Assembly: GCA_024405335.1 (NCBI GenBank)
Contig: JAKSOX010000094.1
Location: 1-7,516 of the forward strand
Source of the DNA: Kiritimatiellia bacterium
GTDB lineage: Bacteria; Verrucomicrobiota; Kiritimatiellia; RFP12; UBA1067
Reading direction: 5' to 3'
Length of the DNA: 7,516 bases
Both the position numbers and the translations under genes were made by a program. Numbering within the stretch: the stretch's first letter is position 1; the number at the start of each line of letters is the position of its first letter. This document shows, piece after piece, positions 1-5,953 of the stretch. The notes beneath the pieces are model-generated. The model did no database searches. It saw nothing but the letters and a program-made list of their open reading frames with translations, and was not told the origin of the DNA.

Positions 1-6
1 CGAACG

Positions 7-36
7 TTGACGGACTGGGGTCGACAATGGTAAAAT
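7..36 (+). promoter_or_regulatory. Sigma-70-type promoter of the MBL hydrolase gene
   Basis: A -35 element TTGACG (7-12, five of six consensus bases) is followed by an 18-base spacer and a -10 element TAAAAT (31-36). The spacer ends in TGG, giving an extended -10 (TGN directly before the hexamer). Transcription should begin near base 43, leaving a leader of about 23 bases that contains the ribosome binding site. The same architecture recurs upstream of mlaE and of the GH109 gene. Read by eye; no expression data. Confidence 0.75.
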
Positions 37-50
37 CGGCGCCAAACAAA

Positions 51-57
51 GGGAAGG
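51..57 (+). promoter_or_regulatory. Ribosome binding site deciding the start at 66
   Basis: GGGAAGG lies 8 bases before the ATG at 66. An in-frame ATG at 27 would add 13 residues, but it lies between the -35 and -10 elements of the promoter, so it would not be on the transcript. The twin-arginine leader also begins directly after the ATG at 66. Confidence 0.75.
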
Positions 58-65
58 ACTTCTTC

Positions 66-971
66 ATGACGCGCAGGGATTTCATCACGGGCGGCGCTTT
101 GGCCGCAGGCAGTTGTCTGGCCGCAAGCGGATGTTTTTCGGACCGGCTCGGCTCCGAAACGACGGACGACGTGCTCGACGCATGGCAGCGGGACACGGAC
201 GCCACGTCCCACGTCGCCTACAACGGCTATTTCAAGGACGGCGACACGCGCGGACTCGTCTCGCTCGAAAAGCTCGAACGCGCGTTCGGGAAGGTCCTCG
301 CGGAAATCAAAACGGCCGACGTGTCCGCGAAACCCGCCGTGTGGATGGTCTACAACATGGGCGTCGTGGTGAAAACGCGCGAAGCGCTCTTTTCGATCGA
401 CCTCGTCCACCGCCGCGCGCTCGAACTGGCGCCGGCGCTGGACTTCGCGCTCATCACGCACAACCACGACGACCACTTCCGCATGCCCTTCTACCAGGCG
501 ATGAACCGCGCCGGCAAAACCGTGGTTTCCAACTTTCTGGACAACTACGGCGTGAAAAACTGGGCGAAGGACGGCGGCTTCACGCGCGCGCGCAAAATCT
601 TCAAAATCAAGGACGTCGAAATCGCCACCTCGCTCACGGACCACAACGGCTACCTCGTGGACTTCACCACCGCGTTCGAAATCAAAGTCGGCGACTGGCG
701 CATGCTGCACACGGGCGACTGCTCGAACGTCCACAAGCTGAACCCGGTTTGGGGCGCGCCAGACTTGTGGGTGTTCTTCCCCGGCTGCGGCGTGGACGTC
801 GCCGCCGGCGAACGCCGCATCCGCGCCGCGCAAACGGCGTTCGGCCATCTTTGGGAACTCGGACACGCGAAATGGCGTCTCACCACTCCGATGGTGAAGC
901 GCGCGCGCAAACTGATGCTGGCCGAGGGCGGCAACGTGACCGTGCCGCTCTGGGGCGAGCGGATCGTCTGA
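66..971 (+). CDS. Exported metallo-beta-lactamase-fold hydrolase, probable lipoprotein
   Basis: A 301-residue protein of the metallo-beta-lactamase superfamily. It starts with a twin-arginine leader (TRRDFIT, residues 2-8), then a short Ala/Gly-rich stretch ending in LAASGC (18-23); Cys23 could be lipidated, although Ala at -3 makes a weak lipobox. The hallmark metal motif HNHDDH is at 132-137 (His132, His134, Asp136, His137). Further candidate ligands are His193, His215/Asp218 in HTGD, and His261 or His267. The full metal site therefore seems present, and the length fits a single-domain hydrolase of the UlaG/PhnP-like kind. The substrate is unknown; lactones, phosphodiesters and other esters are all possible. 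It has its own promoter and is convergent with the mla operon, so neighbours say little about its role. Fold confidence is high, specific function low. Confidence 0.85.
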   Translation: MTRRDFITGGALAAGSCLAASGCFSDRLGSETTDDVLDAWQRDTDATSHVAYNGYFKDGDTRGLVSLEKLERAFGKVLAEIKTADVSAKPAVWMVYNMGVVVKTREALFSIDLVHRRALELAPALDFALITHNHDDHFRMPFYQAMNRAGKTVVSNFLDNYGVKNWAKDGGFTRARKIFKIKDVEIATSLTDHNGYLVDFTTAFEIKVGDWRMLHTGDCSNVHKLNPVWGAPDLWVFFPGCGVDVAAGERRIRAAQTAFGHLWELGHAKWRLTTPMVKRARKLMLAEGGNVTVPLWGERIV

Positions 972-972
972 C

Positions 973-2061
973 TCAGAGCGCGCCGCCGATCAGCGAACCG
1001 AACGACGTGATTGGCGTGGTGTCGCGGTAGTTGTCGATGATCTGGCGGACGTCCTTCATCAGCGCGTTGAGTTCGTTGTAGAGTTCCGCGTCGACGGCAA
1101 GCTTGCCCAAGGTGCCCTCCCCGGCGGCGAGCCGCTGCGACACGGCGTCGAGATTGCCGGCGGCGGCCTTGAGGCGCGTCACCAGAGCCGCCGCGTCGGA
1201 CGCGAGTTCCGCGTCGGAGGTGATGCGGGCGGCGAGCGAGTTGGTGTTGTTCAGGTTTTCCGAAAACTTCGCCACGTTCGCCAGCGCCGCGCGCGCGTCC
1301 GCGAACGAAGCGCGCGCTTCCGCGACGGCGACCTTGAAATCGTCGTACACCGTGTCGTCCGCCGCCAGCAGTTTGCCCACCATGCTCTCGCCGCGCTCGA
1401 CGCGCTCGGCGACGTGCTGCAGATTCGTCATCGTGGAACGCGCGGAGCCGACCGTGGCCGCGAGGTCGTCGTACAGCGCCGTGTCGGACGACAGGAGCTT
1501 GCCCAAGGTGCCCTCGCCGCGCTCGACGCGCTCGGCCACCAGCCGAACGCTTTCCGCCGCGTTCTGGACGTTGGAAAGGATGCCCTTCATCGCCCCGTCG
1601 CCGGTGAGTTCCTTGACGCGCCGCGCGATTTCGCCGAGGTCGCGCATCCAGTCGGACGGCGGCTCGCCCGCGAACTCCGTGGTCGACAGCGGCAGCAGCT
1701 CTCCCGTCCCCTCTTCGAGCGAAAGGTAGTAGCCGCCCAGGAATGAAAGCGGCGTCACGGCGATGCGGCAACGCTCGCGCATCCGCACGGACGGATCGAC
1801 CTTCAGCGTGAGCCGGATGGCTCCGGGCGCGAGTTCCACGCGGTCGACGGTGCCCACCTTCATGCCGCGGAACACCACGTTGTCGCGGTCCTTGAGGCCG
1901 CCGATGTCGGCGAACGTCACGTGCATCGCGACTTTTTTGTTGCCGGAAAGGACGTCCACGCCGGAAATGACGATCGTGAAATACGCCAGCAACGCCAGCA
2001 CGACCACCATGAACAATCCCACGATGGCCTCGGAAAACACATCTTTCTTCATCTTGCTCAT
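973..2061 (-). CDS. mlaD: MCE-domain lipid-binding subunit of an Mla-type ABC transporter (MlaD-like)
   Basis: A 362-residue membrane-anchored MCE protein. Residues 12-33 form one N-terminal transmembrane helix, residues about 41-119 the MCE domain (including the FADIGGL, NVVFRGMKVGTV and SFLGGYYLSLEEG stretches typical of the family), and residues 140-345 a long, mostly helical tail. In MlaD homologues the MCE domains form a hexameric ring on the MlaE permease and pass lipid across the periplasm. The tail carries repeats of a (G)EGTLGKLL..D..LYDDL type and ends in TPITSFGSLIGGAL, a common ending in this family. The protein is about twice the length of E. coli MlaD because of the tail. The start at 2061 is supported by an ATGA overlap with the mlaF stop and by AGGTGA six bases upstream. 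Substrate (phospholipid) is inferred from family knowledge. Confidence 0.92.
   Translation of the reverse strand: MSKMKKDVFSEAIVGLFMVVVLALLAYFTIVISGVDVLSGNKKVAMHVTFADIGGLKDRDNVVFRGMKVGTVDRVELAPGAIRLTLKVDPSVRMRERCRIAVTPLSFLGGYYLSLEEGTGELLPLSTTEFAGEPPSDWMRDLGEIARRVKELTGDGAMKGILSNVQNAAESVRLVAERVERGEGTLGKLLSSDTALYDDLAATVGSARSTMTNLQHVAERVERGESMVGKLLAADDTVYDDFKVAVAEARASFADARAALANVAKFSENLNNTNSLAARITSDAELASDAAALVTRLKAAAGNLDAVSQRLAAGEGTLGKLAVDAELYNELNALMKDVRQIIDNYRDTTPITSFGSLIGGAL
1069..1539 (-). repeat. Tandem 42-45-residue repeats in the MCE protein tail
   Basis: Three clear copies of a pattern V(A/S)(E/Q)R(V/L)..GE...GKL...D...Y(D/N)(D/E) lie at protein residues 175-200 (bases 1462-1539), 217-242 (1336-1413) and 307-331 (1069-1143). 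A degenerate copy around residues 267-293 (SDAELASDAAALV) fills the double-length gap. Copies 1 and 2 are exactly 126 bases apart and share a 24-base identical run (1387-1410 and 1513-1536). Copies 1 and 4 share a 19-base run (1101-1119 and 1497-1515). Such helical repeats are known in the tails of MCE proteins; they probably lengthen a helical tube or needle. Confidence 0.8.
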
Positions 2062-2753
2062 AGATCTTCACCTTTCGCGGAGGCGATGAACTCCCGCACC
2101 TCGGGAACGACGCTCTTGACGAAATCGGCCGGTTTCGCGTCCGCCAGCACGCGCCCGTCCTTCAGCATCAGAATGCGGTCCGCGAAGGACAGCGCGCCCA
2201 ACACGTCGTGCGTGACCACCACGGAGGTGATTCCGCGCGTGGCGTTCAAGCGCTTGATGAGGCGGTGGATGGTGGCGGACGTCACGGGATCGAGCCCGGA
2301 AGTCGGTTCGTCGTAGAGCACCACGTCGGCCTGGCACACCACGGCGCGGGCGAGGCCGGCGCGCTTCACCATGCCGCCGGAAATTTCCGCGGGATACTTG
2401 TCCGCCGACTCGGTCAACTCCACCGCCGCGAGCGCGTCGTCCACGCGCCGCGCGATCTCCGCTTCGGAAAGGTCCGTCGTTTCCCGCAGCGGCAGCGCCA
2501 CGTTCTCCCACACCGTGAGCCACGCCAGCAGCGCGCCCCCCTGGAACAGATACCCCACGTGCGCGTCCGGCGCCACGGTCACGGAGCCGGAGGTGGGCGC
2601 CAACAGCCCCACCACGTGCTTGAGCAGCACGGACTTTCCCGTGCCGGACGGTCCAAGCAACGCCACGACCTCGCCCTTCGCGACCGTGAAGCTCACGCCG
2701 GAAAGAACCTCCTTCCGGCCGAAGCGCTTGACGACGTTCTCGAACTCGATCAC
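2058..2753 (-). CDS. mlaF: ATP-binding subunit of Mla-type lipid ABC transporter (MlaF-like)
   Basis: A 231-residue ABC ATPase that powers the MlaE permease. All nucleotide-binding motifs are present: Walker A GPSGTGKS (34-41), Q-loop Gln71 in FQGGALL (the MlaF-type form FQ.GALF/L), signature ISGGM (124-128), Walker B VVLYDEP (144-150, catalytic Glu149), D-loop SGLDP (152-156) and switch His182. The ISGGMVKRAGLARA region closely resembles MlaF proteins. The start is taken as the GTG at 2753, because this overlaps the mlaE stop as GTGA and the protein then begins directly with the first strand (VIEFENVVKRFG). The reading frame is open far upstream, but that extension has the Arg/Gly/His-rich composition of a shadow frame. 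No Shine-Dalgarno is seen before the GTG, so translation probably depends on coupling to mlaE. Confidence 0.93.
   Translation of the reverse strand: MIEFENVVKRFGRKEVLSGVSFTVAKGEVVALLGPSGTGKSVLLKHVVGLLAPTSGSVTVAPDAHVGYLFQGGALLAWLTVWENVALPLRETTDLSEAEIARRVDDALAAVELTESADKYPAEISGGMVKRAGLARAVVCQADVVLYDEPTSGLDPVTSATIHRLIKRLNATRGITSVVVTHDVLGALSFADRILMLKDGRVLADAKPADFVKSVVPEVREFIASAKGEDL
2068..2073 (-). promoter_or_regulatory. Ribosome binding site of mlaD inside mlaF
   Basis: AGGTGA on the minus strand lies within the last codons of mlaF, six bases before the mlaD ATG. With the ATGA stop/start overlap it allows both direct initiation and coupling by ribosomes finishing mlaF. Confidence 0.6.
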
Positions 2754-3580
2754 GGCAGGAAGTCCAAATAGAAGAGCCGGGTGATCACGTACCCGAGCGT
2801 GAGGATGAGCAGAAACGAAACGATCACGCTGCGCTGCGTGGCGCGGCCGACGCCCACGGCGCCCAGCGTCGACTTGAAGCCCTCGTGGCAGGACACGGCG
2901 CCGATCACCAGCCCGAACACCGTGGCCTTGAACAGCCCCACGTACACGTCCTTCACCGTGGCCATGCTCATGGCGCTCGCCATGTACTGGCTGAAATCGA
3001 CGTTCAGCTGCGTGTAGCCGACGAGGCCGCCGCCCATGACTCCCAGCACGCACGCGTAGAACGCCAACAGCGGACTCATCGCCACCAACGCGGCCAGCCG
3101 CGGCGCCACCAGATAGCGCACCGGCGGAATGTGCATGATTTCGAGCGCGGCGACTTCGTCGTTCACCGTCATCGTGCCGAGTTCTGCCGCCATGGCCGAG
3201 CCCACGCACGCGGAAAGGCAGATGCCCGTGACGAAAGGCCCCATCTCGCGCACGAGCGTGAGCATCACCGTGGCGCCGAGGTACGCCTCCTGGCTGAAGC
3301 GGCGCAGCGCCAACCCCACCTGCAAACCCATGATCATGCCGGTGAACACGCCAACCACCGTGATCACCGGCAGCGTGCGGATGCCCGTGACGTACAACTG
3401 GGCGATCATCGTGCGCCGGGAATCGCGGTGCGCCAGCACGTACGGCGCGTACGCCAGGGCCTCCGCCGCCAACCGCACGCAACGGCCCACGCGCGCAAGA
3501 TACGACACGACGTGCCGCCGCACGGCGTCCAAAACCCCGCGCGGTTCGTCGGCGTATATCGGCTCCCTGGTGATTCGCAT
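2750..3580 (-). CDS. mlaE: MlaE-family lipid transporter permease
   Basis: A 276-residue integral membrane permease of the MlaE/YrbE family. The family core is clear: REMGP (111-115), VGSAMAAELGTM (126-137), then ALEIMHIPPVRYLVAPR (145-161), and a C-terminal SCHEGFKS...GVGRATQRSV segment (230-252) before the last hydrophobic helix (252-271). Hydrophobic spans lie at about 68-90, 116-131, 160-186, 214-230 and 252-271. Residues 1-30 are polar and slightly longer than in E. coli MlaE. As first gene of the operon it has no Shine-Dalgarno, and its ATG lies about two bases from the predicted transcription start. A TTG at residue 17 would give 260 residues and cannot be excluded as the true start. 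In the complex a MlaE dimer sits under the MlaD ring and is driven by MlaF. Confidence 0.93.
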   Translation of the reverse strand: MRITREPIYADEPRGVLDAVRRHVVSYLARVGRCVRLAAEALAYAPYVLAHRDSRRTMIAQLYVTGIRTLPVITVVGVFTGMIMGLQVGLALRRFSQEAYLGATVMLTLVREMGPFVTGICLSACVGSAMAAELGTMTVNDEVAALEIMHIPPVRYLVAPRLAALVAMSPLLAFYACVLGVMGGGLVGYTQLNVDFSQYMASAMSMATVKDVYVGLFKATVFGLVIGAVSCHEGFKSTLGAVGVGRATQRSVIVSFLLILTLGYVITRLFYLDFLP

Positions 3581-3588
3581 GGCGTGGG

Positions 3589-3618
3589 ATTATATCAGAT
3601 TGCGCACGAAGATTCCAA
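3589..3618 (-). promoter_or_regulatory. Promoter of the mlaEFD operon
   Basis: Reading the minus strand, -35 TTGGAA (3618-3613, four of six) is followed by an 18-base spacer and a perfect -10 TATAAT (3594-3589), preceded by TGA as an extended -10. It lies in the 50-base gap between the flavoprotein stop and the mlaE ATG. The transcription start is expected near 3582, only about two bases before the ATG at 3580. Confidence 0.8.
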
Positions 3619-3630
3619 CCCGAAGGTCCA

Positions 3631-5952
3631 TCAGTACACCCGGATTTCGAAAACGCGCGCCTCCGGCAGGCCGTGCGTGGCCTTCACCGTGAGCCGCACC
3701 GCGTCCGCCTTCACCGGGCTGAACCGATGCACGCGCAGGCGACGCGCGTTCCCCGTTTCCTCCGCCACGGTCCACCACGCGCCGTCGGCCAGCACCTCGA
3801 GCTCGTAGTCCTTAACCAGCGTCTTCGGGAAGAATTCGGCGAACGGCAGCGACAAATCGGTGTCGAACGTGATCCGCACTTCGGAAATCGTCTTCGGCTC
3901 GTCGAACGTCAGCGAAATCCACTGTGGAAGTTCTTCGGACGAAACCCATGCGTGCGCCTTGTTGCCGACGATGCGCGTGACGCCGTCCACCACGGCGAAC
4001 GCGCATGCGTCCACCGCGAGTTTCGTGCCGTTCGGACCGTTCTCGACGCCCTTCGGGCAGGGCGCCCAGTTCGGCGGATGGAACGACTGCCAGCACGATG
4101 CGGAACTCGCGTCCACCGTGGCGTCGCGCGCGAAATCGAGCGGATCCCGGTTGAGGACGCCGGGCACGTACTGGTCGTCCTTGAGCAGCGTCTGCTGCAG
4201 TTCGGAAATGCGCTGCGCGCCGAGTTCGCGCGGCGTGAGGCCGTAACGCCGGCAAAGCGCCGCCGCCGTGCCGGCGGCCTGCCCCGTGACGGCGCACGTG
4301 GCGCCCACGCGCGCGGACCCGAGCGCGAGATGCGTGGCGCTGAGGCAGCGTCCAGCCATCAGCAAATTCGGCACGTTGGCGGAATACAGCGAACGGAACG
4401 GAATCGAATACGTCGTCACCGGGATGGGGTTGCCCTGCCAGCCGTTGCCCACGGGACGCTTCATGCCCAGCACGTCGTGCACGTCCAGTCCCCAGCCGCC
4501 ATGGCACACGGCGTCCGGGAAAACGCGGCCGGCCACGAGGTCGTTCGCGTTGAGCACGTAGTCGCCCACAAGGCGGCGCGATTCGCGGCGTCCGTTCACG
4601 ATCGGCACGGACACGAGTTCGGCGTTCTTCGCGCGGGACGCGAGCTTCGACTTGTTTTTGAGCCAGCCCCAGTACGCGAAGTTGTAGCGCAGCAGCTCGT
4701 CGCGCGCCTCTTCCGCGTCCGCCAGATCGTCGAGGTCGTTCGGGTGCTCGAGCCACCAGGGCATGGCGAGACTCGCCACCGGACGGTCGAAGCCGGGCGG
4801 CAGCACGTCCGCCCACGCGGGCGTTTCGTACGCCACGGGCGCCTCGCGCATTTCGTATGCGTAGCTGCAAAGGCAACCGCTCATCGTGAGCGCGTCCGCC
4901 TTTTCGGGCATGTGCGATTTCGGCTCGTTGAATTCCGCCTGCGCCTCGCGGCCGAAGCGGTACTTCGCGCCCGCGTAATACCCGACCCAGCCGTCGCCCG
5001 TGGCGTCCACGAAAAGCCGTCCCGCGACGCGCGTTCTGCGGCCCGTGCGCGTGTTGCGCGCCAGGACGGCGGCAATGCGGCCGTCCGCGTTGGAGACGGC
5101 GCCGGTCACGCGCTCGTTCAACAGCACCGCGAGGTTCGTTTCGCCGCCCGTCAGGAGCGCGGCGGCGGCGGAAAGCCGGTGTCCGCCGCGGTTCGGATCG
5201 AGCAGGTTCCATTCTTCCACCAGTCCGCTCTCGCGGCCGTTCGGCTGGTGGTTGCTGGCGCCGTCCGTGCCCACGCCCAGTTCGTCCGAACAGTTGCCGC
5301 CCAACACGGGACGGTCGTGCACGAGCGCCGTCTTCGCGCCGTTGCGCGCCGCGGCCACGGCCGCGCACACGCCCGCCGGACCGCCGCCCACCACCACCAC
5401 GTCGAACGGGCCCTTTTCGGACTCCGGCGGCTGCGGCGCCAACCGCGCGCGCAGGCGTTCCGTTTCCGCGTAATCGTCGGGCGGGATGAACGACGCGTCC
5501 GTGGTGAACAGGAGCGCGTCGCAGCGCGCGTACGCGCCGGAGAGGTCCTCCAGCGCGATCGAGTGCGCGCCGGCGGCGAGTTTGAACGCGCCCGCCTTTT
5601 CCCAAATCCAGCCCGCGCGGCCGGATGCGCCCAGCTCGCCGGGCGCCCGCCTGCCGTCCACGGAAAGCGCGAAACGCCCCGGATGGTGCGCGGGGACCCA
5701 GTCCTTCGTGCGCGCCCACACGGTCCATTCGCCGGCTTCGGGAAGCTCGATTTCGGTTGCCGCCGCGCCGATCGGCTTCAGCACGCCGGGCGCGATCAGA
5801 TACGCGGACCCCATCTTGTGGGTGAACTGCGTGTCGACGCGCCACGCGCCGGGCCTTTTGAAATCTTCGGCCTCGAGCCAGACTTCGGCGGCGGACGCCG
5901 CGGACGCGAACGCCGCGGCGCCGGCCCACGCCAACGTGCGGATCCGGTTCAT
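3631..5952 (-). CDS. Secreted FAD-dependent oxidoreductase with carbohydrate-binding-like flanking domains
   Basis: A 773-residue exported flavoprotein. Residues 1-22 form a Sec-type signal peptide (MNRIR, hydrophobic core, ASAASAA, probable cleavage before Glu23). Residues 23-152 are a beta-rich module starting WLEAEDF, resembling carbohydrate-binding or golvesin-like domains. Residues 182-566 form the flavin domain of the FAD_oxidored type (PF12831-like): dinucleotide-binding GGGPAG (189-194), GGNCSDE (218-224), DATGDG (316-321) and a second FAD-contact segment from NLLMAGRCLSA (529-539) to GQAAGTAAAL (557-566). Residues about 612-773 look like an F5/8-type C (discoidin) beta-sandwich. Related proteins are sometimes labelled xanthan lyase without support. 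The substrate is unknown; a sugar or glycoside is likely from the flanking modules and from its position one base after the GH109 gene. No Shine-Dalgarno is obvious, so translational coupling is likely. Confidence 0.85.
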   Translation of the reverse strand: MNRIRTLAWAGAAAFASAASAAEVWLEAEDFKRPGAWRVDTQFTHKMGSAYLIAPGVLKPIGAAATEIELPEAGEWTVWARTKDWVPAHHPGRFALSVDGRRAPGELGASGRAGWIWEKAGAFKLAAGAHSIALEDLSGAYARCDALLFTTDASFIPPDDYAETERLRARLAPQPPESEKGPFDVVVVGGGPAGVCAAVAAARNGAKTALVHDRPVLGGNCSDELGVGTDGASNHQPNGRESGLVEEWNLLDPNRGGHRLSAAAALLTGGETNLAVLLNERVTGAVSNADGRIAAVLARNTRTGRRTRVAGRLFVDATGDGWVGYYAGAKYRFGREAQAEFNEPKSHMPEKADALTMSGCLCSYAYEMREAPVAYETPAWADVLPPGFDRPVASLAMPWWLEHPNDLDDLADAEEARDELLRYNFAYWGWLKNKSKLASRAKNAELVSVPIVNGRRESRRLVGDYVLNANDLVAGRVFPDAVCHGGWGLDVHDVLGMKRPVGNGWQGNPIPVTTYSIPFRSLYSANVPNLLMAGRCLSATHLALGSARVGATCAVTGQAAGTAAALCRRYGLTPRELGAQRISELQQTLLKDDQYVPGVLNRDPLDFARDATVDASSASCWQSFHPPNWAPCPKGVENGPNGTKLAVDACAFAVVDGVTRIVGNKAHAWVSSEELPQWISLTFDEPKTISEVRITFDTDLSLPFAEFFPKTLVKDYELEVLADGAWWTVAEETGNARRLRVHRFSPVKADAVRLTVKATHGLPEARVFEIRVY

Positions 5953-5953
5953 G

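Noticed and set aside
27..65. Earlier ATG at 27 as the start of the MBL hydrolase
   Set aside because: It lies between the -35 and -10 elements, lacks a ribosome site, and would put 13 polar residues before the twin-arginine leader.
945..962. Hairpin CCGCTC-TGGGGC-GAGCGG as an intrinsic terminator
   Set aside because: It lies inside the MBL coding sequence and no T-run follows on either strand.
650..2071. A 473-codon minus-strand frame overlapping mlaD in another frame and running under the MBL gene
   Set aside because: Arg/Gly-rich shadow frame that crosses the end of a real gene on each strand; the MCE frame explains the region fully.
2754..3482. N-terminal extension of the mlaF frame to 3482
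   Set aside because: It overlaps nearly all of mlaE, has shadow-frame composition, and the GTG at 2753 gives the normal ABC ATPase beginning with a GTGA overlap.
3618..3627. ACC-TTCG-GGT mini-hairpin after the flavoprotein stop as a terminator
   Set aside because: Only three base pairs and no T-run; it overlaps the mlaE -35 element, so read-through from the flavoprotein gene into mlaE remains possible.
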